58,188 nucleotides of DNA from Fibrobacterota bacterium (GCA_023249635.1 JAHFCH010000016.1:1-58188); one strand, 5' to 3'; positions 1-9,444 are shown, counted from the first letter of the stretch. Numbers and translations: made by a program. Notes: generated by a model from the letters alone, not told the origin.

Positions 1-938
1 TCGGCATCGACCGAGGAAGCCGGGCCGTTCTCGGCGATGAAGAGCTTGCCGGTCACGGGGTCGGGGAAGATGCGGTAGGGATTGCGATGGCCCATGGTGT
101 AGATCTCGGGGAGCACCTTGGCGGCCAGTTCGCTGGTTGCCCACAGGGAAGCGTACTTCTCCTTGAGGTTGCCGGCGGGGATGGTGTAGTACTTGCCGTT
201 GGCCTGCTGGGTGGCCTCCGGATGGATGCGCAGGATTTTGCCGCGCAGCTCGTTGGTGTTGGCCGTGGTGCCTTGGTCATCGCACCAGCTGTTCCCCGAG
301 CGCTCGTCCATGGGGGAATACTGATTGCTGCAGCCGGCGGCGTGGTTGTCGCCGACGGACAGGTACAAATCCCCGTTCTTGCCGAACTTGAGCGAGCCGC
401 CGTTGTGGGTTTCCCAGATGGCCTTCACGTCGAAGAGGGTCTGCTCGCTGTTGGCATCGAGGGTGGCGCCGTTGAAATGGAAACGGGAGAGGCGGTAGGT
501 GAGCTTTCCAGAAGTGTTGTTGGCCGAGCCCGTAAAGGTGGCCTTGGGGTTGTAGTACAGGTAGACCCAGGGATCGGTGGGGAAGTCCGGCGCCACGGCC
601 ACGCCCAGCGGACCGCCCACGTCCATCTGCCCCGCGTAGAGGTAGCAGTCCAGGTGGATGGCGGTGGTGATCTTCGCCGTCGCGGGATTGTACAAGGTGA
701 TATCGCCGCCGCGCTGGACCACGAACACCATACCGTTCTTGGCCACCGAGAGCTCGATGGGTTCGGCCAGTACGTTGTTGTCGATCAGTTTTTCCTTCTT
801 GAAGTCCGTGGCCGCAGGGGCGCCGCAAGGTTGGGCCTGGACGGGAGCCATCGCCAGGGCAACTACCGCAATCGTGGCGAGTGCCAGCGAAGCTGCGGGC
901 CCGGAGAGAAGTGTGCCGTTGAAGATACGTGTGAACAT
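1..938 (-). CDS. PQQ-dependent sugar dehydrogenase (glucose/sorbosone dehydrogenase family), 3' part outside window
   Basis: The reading frame is open from the left edge to an ATG at 938, about 312 residues. A signal peptide is visible (hydrophobic ALATIAVVALAMAPVQA), followed by a six-bladed-propeller type sequence with GGSLKFGKNGDLYLSVGD, an ELRGKILRI stretch and MGHRNPYRIFPDP. These are hallmarks of the soluble quinoprotein glucose/sorbosone dehydrogenase family, which oxidises sugars in the periplasm using PQQ. An in-frame ATG at 953 is possible, but a GGAAGA purine stretch about 8-12 bases upstream favours 938. The gene is divergent from the AraC gene. The C-terminus is not visible, so the fused cytochrome or ThuA domains some relatives carry cannot be assessed. 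Family is confident; substrate is unknown. Confidence 0.85.
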   Translation of the reverse strand, partial: MFTRIFNGTLLSGPAASLALATIAVVALAMAPVQAQPCGAPAATDFKKEKLIDNNVLAEPIELSVAKNGMVFVVQRGGDITLYNPATAKITTAIHLDCYLYAGQMDVGGPLGVAVAPDFPTDPWVYLYYNPKATFTGSANNTSGKLTYRLSRFHFNGATLDANSEQTLFDVKAIWETHNGGSLKFGKNGDLYLSVGDNHAAGCSNQYSPMDERSGNSWCDDQGTTANTNELRGKILRIHPEATQQANGKYYTIPAGNLKEKYASLWATSELAAKVLPEIYTMGHRNPYRIFPDPVTGKLFIAENGPASSVDA

Positions 939-1268
939 TTCGTTTTCTTCCATGGTACCGATCGGCAAGTGCGCCCGTCCGATTACCATGTCCCAAAAAT
1001 ACGGTTCCCAGAAACCGAAAAGATGCCAATTCCGGCTCAGAGTTTAACGATTCCGATTGATCAGAGGGGTGTAATCCGCAGCGATATGTGTCGAAATTCG
1101 TTAGAAAACAAGGAAAGGGAGGTTTATCCAGACGATTCAACAACCAATTCTGATAAATCCCGGGTTGCCCCTTCACGCCACCTTCAGCCGGTATTTTGGG
1201 GGCGGAACCGCTTACCGGGATTTTCTTCGGGGACGTGGATAGCCCAACCGGTTTAGATTTCTGGCTGC
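939..1268. other. Intergenic region between divergent dehydrogenase and AraC genes
   Basis: About 330 bases with no convincing gene; reading frames crossing it are extensions of neighbours or antisense shadows. It must hold both promoters. Short imperfect dyads are present (for example CGGTT/AACCG around 1000) but none is strong enough to call an operator. Confidence 0.5.
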
Positions 1269-2150
1269 ATGAGCGCCGATAAGCCTGATTTCGATTCCCT
1301 GGAAAAAATCACCAAGAGCCTGCCCGAGCCGCGCAATCTGTTCCGCGGGCTGGCGCCCTTGCCCTTCGAGCTCCCCAATAACCTAATCCTGTTCCAGCGG
1401 GCCACCGCCGGCACGCTTGGCCAAGCGCACCATTACCATTACCGTTTCGTGCTCGTGGTCAATCTCCGCACCGAAGGCAGCGTGACCGTCGACAACCGCC
1501 ATTTCGACTTCAGGCCCGGCGAGGCCCTGCTCATCTTCCCGCATCAATTCCATCATTTCCATTTGCCCAAATCCCCGTCCATCCGGTGGATTTTCCTTAC
1601 CTTCGAGCTGAACCATTCGGAAGCGATCGCGCCGCTGCGGAACCGCGTCAGCCCGGTTTCGGAAAGCTGCCGCATTTACCTGGAACGGTTGGTTTCGCTG
1701 TACCAGGAAAAGTCCCCGGCCCATAAGGAGTCCGCCACGGCCATCAGCTTGCTCGCCGGCCTGGTGCTTCTGGAACAATTGCAACAGGAAGGGCTGACGA
1801 ACAGCCGGACCACGTTGGCGCGGCCATCCGTGATCGATCAGATCAACCGGTATATCTGGGACAACTTCGACAAGGATTTGAAGCTATCGGATTTGGCGGA
1901 GAAGTTCCCCTATTCGGAAAGCCATCTGCGCCTGCTGTTCCGCAAGCGGATGGGCATCAGCCTGGGGACCTATATCCAGAAGGTCAAGCTGAACCGGGCG
2001 CTCTCCATGCTCGTGAATTCGGGATTGAACGTGTCCCAGGTGGCGGAAGCCTGCGGCTATGAATCCATCTTCTCATTCAGCCGGGGCTTCAAGAAGAGCA
2101 CGGGATTCTCGCCGCTGGCCTATAAGAAGCTCAATACCGGAAAGCCCTAA
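1269..2150 (+). CDS. AraC-family transcriptional regulator
   Basis: 293 residues. The N-terminal half (about 30-110) is a cupin-like sugar-sensing domain with a His-rich stretch (HHYHYRF) and PGEALLIFPHQFHHF. The C-terminal 100 residues (about 187-290) carry the double helix-turn-helix of the AraC/XylS family: LKLSDLAEKFPYSESHLRLL and then VSQVAEACGYESIFSFSR followed by GFSP. Such proteins usually activate nearby sugar-use genes on ligand binding. The neighbours (quinoprotein sugar dehydrogenase, hexosaminidase, ABC transporter) make it a candidate local regulator, which is an inference. No good Shine-Dalgarno sequence precedes the ATG. The stop codon lies inside a hairpin shared with the convergent gene. 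Confidence 0.9.
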   Translation: MSADKPDFDSLEKITKSLPEPRNLFRGLAPLPFELPNNLILFQRATAGTLGQAHHYHYRFVLVVNLRTEGSVTVDNRHFDFRPGEALLIFPHQFHHFHLPKSPSIRWIFLTFELNHSEAIAPLRNRVSPVSESCRIYLERLVSLYQEKSPAHKESATAISLLAGLVLLEQLQQEGLTNSRTTLARPSVIDQINRYIWDNFDKDLKLSDLAEKFPYSESHLRLLFRKRMGISLGTYIQKVKLNRALSMLVNSGLNVSQVAEACGYESIFSFSRGFKKSTGFSPLAYKKLNTGKP

Positions 2151-2164
2151 GCTCCGGTATTGAG
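2130..2164. terminator. Bidirectional hairpin between convergent AraC and outer-membrane protein genes
   Basis: An 11-bp perfect stem (arms 2130-2140 and 2154-2164) continues as a further 3-bp AGC/GCT stem after a two-base bulge, with loop CCTAA. The AraC stop codon lies in the loop, and the hairpin begins 8 bases after the stop of the convergent gene. There is no strong T-run on either side, so it may protect 3' ends rather than act as a classical intrinsic terminator. Confidence 0.6.
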
Positions 2165-2172
2165 GACGGGTT

Positions 2173-3603
2173 TCACCAGACCGATACGATTTTCAGCGCC
2201 GCATACCACTGCTTGGAGGGGTCGGAAAGCGCTTCTTCGAAGTCGCGCTTGTTGGAATAAGGCGTGCTGGTTCTCCAATGATCGCGCGCGGCCTGCGCGA
2301 CGATGGCCAGATGCTTGCCCAACCACCGCCGGGAATAAAGCGACCAATACACGTGGTGTTTGGCGTAGAAATTGGCCTGTCCCGTGTTCGCGTTGGCCGT
2401 GGTGTACCGGACATCGGGATTCCCGTACTGGTATCCCTTGGTGGGCTGGGGGACGCCCGCCGCGACGAATTGGATTTGGTTGGAATAATCGTTGGGATAA
2501 GGCATGGCGTAATATTCCATCTGGAACGCCAACACGTCCAACAGGTTGAAGGTCGGGATATTGACGCCGACCATGACCGGCATGCGTTGTTTGACGTCAT
2601 GATACAAGGGCCCCTGGTTCTTGAGGCCGAGCACGGCCACTTCCCCGAAAATCTTCCCGTCCTCTTTCCCCAGGCTGAATAGATCATCGCTGGTTTCGGA
2701 AATGAAGAAGCGCTTGGGATCGAAATCGAAGCGCCCCATCAGCTTGATGCCCGTGAAGGTATAGAAGGAGGTATCGCAATTGGCGAGGGTAGCGTCGCAA
2801 CCCGAGGTGTAGTAGTTGGTGATGCGCTTATCGCCGAGCTGCGTGATCGGGGGCGTGGTGAGATCGTCATTGGCCGGCAGGAAGCGCGCGAAATCGACGC
2901 CCCAACCCACGTTAAGCGCATTGCCCACGGGCAGATTGCTGATCCAGGAAAGGGAAAGGTCGTAGAAGGGGAACCATTCCATTTCCGTCGTCAGCATGAT
3001 GTCGTTGTGCCATTTGTTGAACAGGTCGCTGCTGAAGCGGAGGCCGGTGAGGCGCGTCGAGGTCCAGTCGAAGGTCGTCAGCAGCCAGCCGGGATAGGTT
3101 CCCGAACGGAACATGTATTCGCCCAGGTTACGCGCGTCTTCGTTGTACTTGTAGGGGAACAAGCCGACGCCGATATCGCCGTGGAAGGCATCATCCTTTT
3201 CGCCGAGCGAATAGGCCATTTCCCCCTGGGCCATGTACCAGGACCACAGCGGGCCGGCCACTTCCGTGGCGCCGGAGCCGACCGTTCCCAGCTTGTCATA
3301 GGGAACCGTGCTGAAATTCACGTAACCTTCCATACCCGCGCGGATGGCCAAGTGCTCTCCGGAAAGCAGATCGAAGGTGAAATTGAGCACCGAGTTGTTG
3401 TAGATCTCGCTTTTGTAATCCAGGCCGCCGTTCTTGAAGCGGTTGATGCGGAAGGATTGGATTCCCGCGAAACCGTGGGGAACGATGGAGAAGGTTTCTT
3501 CCGCGGGCGCTTTGACATCGTCGGCATGGGCCGGAAATTGCGCCCCCGCCCCCAAAATGCACGCACATACTATCAATGCACGGTAACTAGCAGACAAGTT
3601 CAA
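2173..3603 (-). CDS. Putative outer-membrane beta-barrel protein
   Basis: About 476 residues, not assigned to a named family. Visible: a signal peptide (SYRALIVCACILGAGAQ, cleavage near PAHA-DD), then a Trp/Tyr/Phe-rich sequence of alternating short strands (for example WSWYMAQGEMAYSL and WHNDIMLTTEMEWFPF), and a C-terminal aromatic residue (KIVSVW) as in many outer-membrane barrels. A strong AAAGGAG lies 6 bases before a TTG at 3603, so that start is preferred. A second TTG at 3630 also has an AAGGA upstream, so two tandem starts are possible. It lies about 90 bases behind the hexosaminidase gene on the same strand, suggesting an operon and a role in taking up its products. The barrel call is inference. 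Confidence 0.65.
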   Translation of the reverse strand: MNLSASYRALIVCACILGAGAQFPAHADDVKAPAEETFSIVPHGFAGIQSFRINRFKNGGLDYKSEIYNNSVLNFTFDLLSGEHLAIRAGMEGYVNFSTVPYDKLGTVGSGATEVAGPLWSWYMAQGEMAYSLGEKDDAFHGDIGVGLFPYKYNEDARNLGEYMFRSGTYPGWLLTTFDWTSTRLTGLRFSSDLFNKWHNDIMLTTEMEWFPFYDLSLSWISNLPVGNALNVGWGVDFARFLPANDDLTTPPITQLGDKRITNYYTSGCDATLANCDTSFYTFTGIKLMGRFDFDPKRFFISETSDDLFSLGKEDGKIFGEVAVLGLKNQGPLYHDVKQRMPVMVGVNIPTFNLLDVLAFQMEYYAMPYPNDYSNQIQFVAAGVPQPTKGYQYGNPDVRYTTANANTGQANFYAKHHVYWSLYSRRWLGKHLAIVAQAARDHWRTSTPYSNKRDFEEALSDPSKQWYAALKIVSVW

Positions 3604-3694
3604 CGCGAACTCCTTTGGAAGAATGTTCAATCGAGTTCCTTCCGCTCCGGTTTTGAATGGCCCGGATGCGGAAGGCGTGATGCCCTGAGTCTGG

Positions 3695-5458
3695 TTAGGG
3701 CTTTAGGAAAGCCGGCGCCGTTTCCGGGAACCCGGCCGAGCTGAGGCGAATCCGTTGCCCGAGGGAATTGTATCCCCGCGCGGATTTGCGCAGGGAAGGA
3801 GCCTTGGCCTGGACCACTCCGTGGATACCCGTGCCGTCCGGGGTGATAACCGGAGTGAAACCGGAATACACATTGATCATGCCCGCATGCAGCGGGGCGG
3901 TCTGCCAGGTTAGGTTGGCGTAATGGGTGCTGAAATACTTGATGCCCATGGTGGAGAACCGCGGGCCATGGGCCCCCAAACGGGTCATGTAGGCGGCCAG
4001 GCCATTGTTGGCGGGAACCCAGCCGACTTCGGCGACGGCGGTCATGCGCGGCCAAATCTGGCGATCCCAATGATCGGGATAGGTGATCAGGCGCTCCGCG
4101 AACATGATGGCTTCCACGCCTTTCAGGGTGTTGCTGGTAGGCGCGGAATATACGGTCGCCAGAGTCACCTCATTGCCGCACCAGGTGAGTACGTTGGCCC
4201 CGTCATTGGCTTCATTATGGTGATCGAGATAGAAGGCGTTGCAGTTCGAGGCGATATCGCCGACATTGGCGCTGCCCTGGTGCCAGTCCTGGGACCAGTT
4301 GCCGGTCCGGAGGCCGCCATTCGACTTCACTTCGTCCCAAGCGATGGTCTTTTTGCCGATTTTCGTGAGGGTATCCTGGACCTCTTTCACGAACGTCGCG
4401 TAGTTGAAGGCATCCAGGCTGAAGGCCCATTCATCCCCGCCCATCTGGTATTGGTCGCCGGGGAAAATCGTTGCCATTTCGCGCCAGAGCTGGCCGATGA
4501 AGGAAAGCACATAAGGGCGATCCGCATCCGTGCTCTTGATGTTCATGGTGCTGATCTGCACGTCTTCATTGGAGCGGATGCCGGCGGTGAAGGTCGGGTT
4601 CGAATTGTCGCTGGAGTTCTTGCCGTAGGTGCCCAGCTTGGGATAGCAAACGACCATGGCCGTGCAATGGCCGGGCATATCGATTTCCGGAATGATTTTG
4701 ATATGCCGCAAGGCCGCGTACTTGACCACGGCGCGCATCTCATCCTGGGTGTAGTACCACCGGGTGCCGGCCGGGGGCTGGGCGCCGCCGACCTGGGTGA
4801 CGGAACCCTTCTCGTGCAGGAGCGGGAACACCTTGCTTTCGATGCGCCATCCCTGATCGTTGCTGAGCAACAGGTGGAGGCGGTTCATCTTGTACAGGGC
4901 CATGCGATCGATTTGCTCGTACAGGTACGGCAGGGGCAGGAAGTGGCGGACGGGATCGATCATGCAACCGCGGTATTCAAAGCGCGGCTTGTCGGTGATT
5001 TCCAGCATCGGCAGGGCAATGGCCGCTTTGGCGGCCAGGGAATCCTCAACGCTCGCGGGAAACACCTGACGCAAGGTCTGGATGGCGTAAAACTGGCCGG
5101 CCAGGGTGGGAGCGGAGATGACGATCTGGGTCGCCGTGATGCTCAGCTTGTAGCCTTCCGCGCCCAAAGCGGCGTCCGGAGCCATGGTGATGACGACCTT
5201 CGCGCCGGCAGCGGCCTGGACCCGCGAGGTCGCGAGTTTCGCGTTCTTGAAAAGCTTTTCCACCCAAGGCAGGGTCGAATCGGACGTCGCATCCCTATAG
5301 ATGGTGACCGCGGCCGCTCCATCAAAAGCCAAAGTGCCTGCGCCCAAGGTCAGTGAATTCGGAAGGGGGATAATGCTCACGGCGGCCCCCACATGTCCGG
5401 CGAGCAGGCCGAACATGGCCATCGCGATGCCCTTGCTGGTAAATCGGAAAATAGACAT
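3695..5458 (-). CDS. Beta-N-acetylhexosaminidase, GH20
   Basis: 587 residues with a signal peptide (IAMAMFGLLAGHVGA). An N-terminal GH20b-like domain (about 27-155) precedes the catalytic barrel, which begins around YRGCMIDPVRHFLPLP and continues with YKMNRLHLLLSNDQGWR and IIPEIDMPGH. The catalytic pair Asp342-Glu343 is intact in MGGDEW. Family members release terminal GlcNAc or GalNAc from chito-oligosaccharides and glycans using substrate-assisted catalysis. AGGAG lies 4-5 bases before the ATG. The gene is followed by the outer-membrane protein gene and is divergent from the sugar ABC transporter. With three chitinases in the window, it probably finishes chitin breakdown to GlcNAc (inference). 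The C-terminal 120 residues are short and degenerate and could hold a weak sorting tail. Confidence 0.93.
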   Translation of the reverse strand: MSIFRFTSKGIAMAMFGLLAGHVGAAVSIIPLPNSLTLGAGTLAFDGAAAVTIYRDATSDSTLPWVEKLFKNAKLATSRVQAAAGAKVVITMAPDAALGAEGYKLSITATQIVISAPTLAGQFYAIQTLRQVFPASVEDSLAAKAAIALPMLEITDKPRFEYRGCMIDPVRHFLPLPYLYEQIDRMALYKMNRLHLLLSNDQGWRIESKVFPLLHEKGSVTQVGGAQPPAGTRWYYTQDEMRAVVKYAALRHIKIIPEIDMPGHCTAMVVCYPKLGTYGKNSSDNSNPTFTAGIRSNEDVQISTMNIKSTDADRPYVLSFIGQLWREMATIFPGDQYQMGGDEWAFSLDAFNYATFVKEVQDTLTKIGKKTIAWDEVKSNGGLRTGNWSQDWHQGSANVGDIASNCNAFYLDHHNEANDGANVLTWCGNEVTLATVYSAPTSNTLKGVEAIMFAERLITYPDHWDRQIWPRMTAVAEVGWVPANNGLAAYMTRLGAHGPRFSTMGIKYFSTHYANLTWQTAPLHAGMINVYSGFTPVITPDGTGIHGVVQAKAPSLRKSARGYNSLGQRIRLSSAGFPETAPAFLKP

Positions 5459-5764
5459 AAAACTCCTCTACCTAGGTTAAATCAAAACGAGCAGCGTTTT
5501 GAAGTCATCCCCCCAGGCGGATAAGGTAGTTCTTTCGTTTTGGGCACGCGTACGCCGGAGTGCCGGCGGGAATGCATTCGCGAACAAATTTGTTTTCTTT
5601 GATTCCCTAAATTCAAGGACGCGGGACGGTCTTGAGGATATACCGGTGTTTCGCAATGGCGAACGTCCCGGTCGGGGCCCCCGCGGAACCGGCCCGACCG
5701 GGGGATAAATGACGGCCGTTGCGGGGCTTTATAACTTTTTCAGGCAAAATACCAGAGGTCACAC
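5459..5764. promoter_or_regulatory. Divergent control region between GH20 gene and xylFGH-type operon
   Basis: 306 bases without a gene. It contains a near-perfect operator-like dyad at 5482-5502 (arms TCAAAACG and CGTTTTGA, 5 bases apart), 24 bases upstream of the hexosaminidase start, and a 12-bp palindrome AACAAATTTGTT at 5583-5594 in an AT-richer stretch. Both resemble LacI- or AraC-type sites in form. Which regulator binds is unknown. Confidence 0.4.
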
Positions 5765-6844
5765 ATGCGCATCAATCGTACACTCGCGGCTATATCCATC
5801 GGCTTCCTCCTGCTTGGCTGTAATCCCAAGGATAAGACCATAAAAATTGGTCTACTGATGGATACCTTGCAGACCGAGAGGTGGCAGCATGATCGGGACG
5901 CTTTCGTGAAACGCTGCGAAGAGCTGGGGGCCAAGGTCCTGGTGCAGGTGGCCAACGGCAATGACGCCACCATGAACTCCCAGGCGGAAAACCTCCTGAC
6001 CCAGGGCGTCAGCGCCCTGGTGGTGATTCCCCATAACGGCACCGCCTCGGCGACCATAGTGGAAGCGGCCCATAAGGCGAACGTGAAGGTAATCGCCTAT
6101 GATCGTCTGATCATGAACAGCGATCTGGACCTCTACGTCTCCATCGACGCGGTGGGAGTAGGGGCCCGGCAGGCCGAGTACCTGGTGAAGCGCATGCCCA
6201 AGGGGAATTACGTGATCATCGAAGGCGCCCCCACCGACAACAATGCCGCGCTGCTGCGCCAGGGACAGATGCAGGTGCTGCAGCCGTATATCGACAAGGG
6301 CGACATCAAGATCGTCGGCGACCAATGGGCCAAGGACTGGCTGCCAGTGGAAGCGCTCAAGATCATGGAGAATACCCTGACCCGCGTCGGCAATAAGGTG
6401 GATGCGGTGCTGTCCTCCAACGACGGCATGGCCGGCGGCGCCATCCAGGCCCTGGCCGAACAGAAGCTCGCCGGAAAGGTCCTGGTCACGGGACAGGATG
6501 CGGACCTGGCCGCCTGCCAGCGGATCGCCGAGGGCACCCAGACCATGACGATTTACAAGTCGCTGACGGAAGAAGCGTACAAGGCGGCGGAGATGGCCGT
6601 GGCGATGGCCAAGGGCGAACCGCTCACCGAGAAGACCAGCATGGTTCCCAACGGCAAAAAGGACGTGCCGAGCATTCTGCTGGTGCCCATGAGCGTGGAC
6701 AAGGACAATATGATGGCCACCATCATCGCGGATGGATTCCAGAAAAAGGATGAAGTCTACAAGACCTTGGCGGCGGTGAATCCCGAAGCGGCGGAATCCA
6801 AGGAAGCTATTGAATCGAAGGTAACCGAGCCTGTCAAAAAATAG
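5765..6844 (+). CDS. xylF: Sugar ABC transporter substrate-binding lipoprotein (XylF-like)
   Basis: 359 residues. The lipoprotein signal FLLLGC puts the lipidated cysteine at residue 19. The mature part is a type I periplasmic sugar-binding fold (peripla_BP_4), with IKIGLLMDTLQTERWQHD near the start, IPHNGTASATIVEAA, VIAYDRLIMNSDLDLYVSID, and AVLSSNDGMAGGAIQAL followed by VTGQDADLAACQRI. These match the D-xylose-binding XylF group. It delivers sugar to the permease encoded two genes downstream. The operon order is binding protein, ATPase, permease, with 4- and 7-base gaps. Xylose is the family expectation; the adjacent hexosaminidase makes an amino sugar worth considering. Confidence 0.88.
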   Translation: MRINRTLAAISIGFLLLGCNPKDKTIKIGLLMDTLQTERWQHDRDAFVKRCEELGAKVLVQVANGNDATMNSQAENLLTQGVSALVVIPHNGTASATIVEAAHKANVKVIAYDRLIMNSDLDLYVSIDAVGVGARQAEYLVKRMPKGNYVIIEGAPTDNNAALLRQGQMQVLQPYIDKGDIKIVGDQWAKDWLPVEALKIMENTLTRVGNKVDAVLSSNDGMAGGAIQALAEQKLAGKVLVTGQDADLAACQRIAEGTQTMTIYKSLTEEAYKAAEMAVAMAKGEPLTEKTSMVPNGKKDVPSILLVPMSVDKDNMMATIIADGFQKKDEVYKTLAAVNPEAAESKEAIESKVTEPVKK

Positions 6845-6848
6845 CGTC

Positions 6849-8366
6849 TTGCTGGAGGCTCAAGGCCTTACCAAGCAGTTTCCCGGTGTATTGGCATTGG
6901 CCGGCGTGGATCTGACCCTCAAAGAGGGCGAGGTCCATGCCTTGTGCGGCGAGAACGGCGCGGGAAAAAGCACCTTATTGAAAATCCTGGCCGGCTGCCA
7001 CCCGCACGGCAGTTACGGCGGCAAGCTCGCCCGCGCAGGCGAATCCCTGCAAATGCAATCTCCCGCGGACGCGGACGCGGCCGGCATCGCCCTGGTCGCC
7101 CAAGAGCTGGCCCTGGTGCCGGAGCTCTCCCTTTTCGAAAACATGTTCCTGGGCTGCGAGCTCAGCCGCTTCGGCCTGCTCAAGAAGGCGGAAATGAAAC
7201 GCCGCTGCGTGTTGGCCCTGCATCGCGTGGGCCTGGATGAAGATCCGGAAACGCCCGTCGCCGCCTTGAGCGTGGGACGCCAGCAATTGGTGGAAATCGC
7301 GAAGGCCCTCGATAAGCAGGCGCGCGTTCTGATCTTGGACGAGCCCACCGCCGCTTTGACCTCAACCGACGCCGACCGGTTGAATGCCCTGGTCCGTTCC
7401 CTGGTCGACCAAGGCGTAGGTTGCCTGTACGTGAGCCACCGGTTGGATGAAGTCTTCGCCGTTGCCGATACCATCACCGTGCTGCGCGACGGCAAGACCG
7501 TGGGTACGGGGCCGGTAGCCGAGTGGGACAAGTCCAAGGTGGTAGCATCCATGGTCGGCCGGGCCCTTGCCGAAGATGCCGCCCATGCCCCCGCGCCCAT
7601 CAAGGGCCAGGGGCCGCCTTCGCTTACGGTGGAACATTGGTCCCTGGAGCATCCTTCCATTCCCGGACGCTTCGCGGTGGAAGACATCAACTTCGACCTC
7701 CATCCCGGCGAAATCCTGGGCGTGGCCGGCCTGATGGGATCGGGACGCACCGCCTTATTGACCAGTTTATTTGGTGGCGGCCGCACGCACACCTCCGGCC
7801 GGCTGAAGTTGGCGGGATCGGATTGGCGCGGACCGTTGCAGGGACCCTTGCAAGCCATGGCCCAGGGGCTGGCCCTGGTCAGCGAGGACCGCAAGGGTCA
7901 GGGACTGGTGCTCACCGCCAGCCTCAACGAGAACATCGCCCTGGCCACGCTATCGGACTACCAACGGTTCGGCTTGATGGATTGGGAAGCCCTGCGGGGG
8001 CGCGCCGCCGAAACCGCCAAGAGCCTGCAGGTCAAGGCCGCCAACCTCGATGTCGAGGCCGGCAGCCTATCCGGCGGCAACCAGCAGAAAATCGTCATCG
8101 CCAAATGGCTGCTGACGAAACCCTCGATATTGCTCCTGGACGAGCCCACGCGCGGAATCGACGTGGGAGCCAAGGCCGAGATCCACGCCTTGATCCGCAA
8201 GTTGGCGGCCGAGGGCATGAGCGTCCTGGTGGCCTCTTCCGATCTGTCCGAACTGTTGGGGCTCAGCCATCGCATCATGGTGCTCAGCGGCGGCAAACAG
8301 ACCGCCTTGCTCGAAAGGGATCGTTTCAGCCAAGAGGCCGTGATGCACGCAGCCACCGCCGGATAA
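6849..8366 (+). CDS. xylG: Sugar ABC transporter ATP-binding protein (XylG-like, two ATPase domains)
   Basis: 505 residues, the usual length of XylG/MglA/RbsA-type double ATPases. The first domain has Walker A GENGAGKST, signature LSVGRQQLVEIAKAL and Walker B VLILDEPTAAL. The second has a degenerate P-loop (GLMGSGRTALL), as is typical for this family, signature LSGGNQQKIVIAKWL and LLLDEPTRGIDVGAKAEI. It powers sugar import with the binding protein and permease. The start is a TTG four bases after the upstream stop with no clear ribosome site, so translation is probably coupled to the upstream gene. Confidence 0.92.
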   Translation: MLEAQGLTKQFPGVLALAGVDLTLKEGEVHALCGENGAGKSTLLKILAGCHPHGSYGGKLARAGESLQMQSPADADAAGIALVAQELALVPELSLFENMFLGCELSRFGLLKKAEMKRRCVLALHRVGLDEDPETPVAALSVGRQQLVEIAKALDKQARVLILDEPTAALTSTDADRLNALVRSLVDQGVGCLYVSHRLDEVFAVADTITVLRDGKTVGTGPVAEWDKSKVVASMVGRALAEDAAHAPAPIKGQGPPSLTVEHWSLEHPSIPGRFAVEDINFDLHPGEILGVAGLMGSGRTALLTSLFGGGRTHTSGRLKLAGSDWRGPLQGPLQAMAQGLALVSEDRKGQGLVLTASLNENIALATLSDYQRFGLMDWEALRGRAAETAKSLQVKAANLDVEAGSLSGGNQQKIVIAKWLLTKPSILLLDEPTRGIDVGAKAEIHALIRKLAAEGMSVLVASSDLSELLGLSHRIMVLSGGKQTALLERDRFSQEAVMHAATAG

Positions 8367-8373
8367 AAAAATT

Positions 8374-9444
8374 ATGACAAAAATCAGTTTGCAGACTTTG
8401 GGCATGTTAGGCGCTTTGATCCTGGTTTGGGTCGCCTTCGCATTCGCTACCGACGGGGTTTTCCTCACGCCCCGCAACCTGGCCCTGCTTTCCCGGCAGA
8501 TGGCCGTAACGGCCGTGGCGACGACCGGCATTGTCCTCATCATCGTATCGGGGCAAATCGATCTTTCCGTCGGATCCATGACGGGCCTGTGCGGAGCGGT
8601 GGCGGCCATGGGTTGCACGAGCCTGGGCCTGGGCGTAGCGCCCGCCATAATTTTGGCGGTGGCGCTGGGAGCCTTGCTCGGATTGTCCCAGGGCGTGATG
8701 GTGGCCCGCTTCGGCGTTCCGTCGTTCATCGTCACCTTGGGAGGCATGTTGATCTTCCAGGGTATCCTGCTGGGATTGACCAAGGGGATTTCCATCGTCC
8801 CGCCCGAGGGCTTCCTGCGCATCGGCCAGGAATTCCTGCCCAAGTCCGCGACCTGGGCCCTGGGTTTCGTGGGAGCCGCCCTCTGCCTTTGGCAGGGACG
8901 GCGGGGACGGGGACTGCTGTTGTGGGGAGCGGCCGCTGCCGCCAGCATCGGCGCGGCGGTGCTCTTCAACGCTTACCAAGGCCTGCCGTTACCCGTATTA
9001 TTGATGCTACTGCTGGCGACCTTGTTCTGGGTCGTCGCCGAGCATACCGCTTTCGGCCGCCAACTCTACGCCATCGGCGGCAACCGCGATGCGGCTTTCT
9101 ATGCGGGCGTACCCATTACCAAACGCCTCATCGCCATCTTCACCATCATGGGCGCGATATCGGCCCTGGCGGGCGTGGTGCTGACGGCCCGCGTAGGCGC
9201 CGCCTCCTCGGATGCCGGGAAAATGCTGGAGCTGGACGCCATCGCCGCCGCCGTCATCGGCGGAACTTCCCTGCTGGGCGGCCGGGGCCGGGTCTGGGGC
9301 GCCATCCTGGGGGCCACGGTCATGGCTTCCCTGGACAATGGCATGAGCCTGATGAATACGGAAGCCTATTGGCAGCCCATCATCAAGGGCGCCATCCTGG
9401 TCGCCGCCGTGACCGCCGATCTGAAGTGGCGGCACCGGAAATAG
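8374..9444 (+). CDS. xylH: Sugar ABC transporter permease (XylH-like)
   Basis: 356 residues, slightly shorter than the roughly 390 of E. coli XylH. Multiple hydrophobic segments are visible, from LGMLGALILVWVAFAF onward. The cytoplasmic-loop motif conserved in this permease family is present: AFGRQLYAIGGNRDAAFYAG, then ALAGVVLTARVG and AAAVIGGTSLLGGRGRVWGA. It forms the membrane channel for the preceding ATPase and binding protein. It is the last gene of the operon; a hairpin straddles the stop codon. Confidence 0.92.
   Translation: MTKISLQTLGMLGALILVWVAFAFATDGVFLTPRNLALLSRQMAVTAVATTGIVLIIVSGQIDLSVGSMTGLCGAVAAMGCTSLGLGVAPAIILAVALGALLGLSQGVMVARFGVPSFIVTLGGMLIFQGILLGLTKGISIVPPEGFLRIGQEFLPKSATWALGFVGAALCLWQGRRGRGLLLWGAAAAASIGAAVLFNAYQGLPLPVLLMLLLATLFWVVAEHTAFGRQLYAIGGNRDAAFYAGVPITKRLIAIFTIMGAISALAGVVLTARVGAASSDAGKMLELDAIAAAVIGGTSLLGGRGRVWGAILGATVMASLDNGMSLMNTEAYWQPIIKGAILVAAVTADLKWRHRK

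Noticed and set aside
3923-5356. 477-codon plus-strand frame opposite the GH20 gene
   Set aside because: Antisense shadow; no start signal or domain, while the minus strand encodes a full GH20 enzyme.
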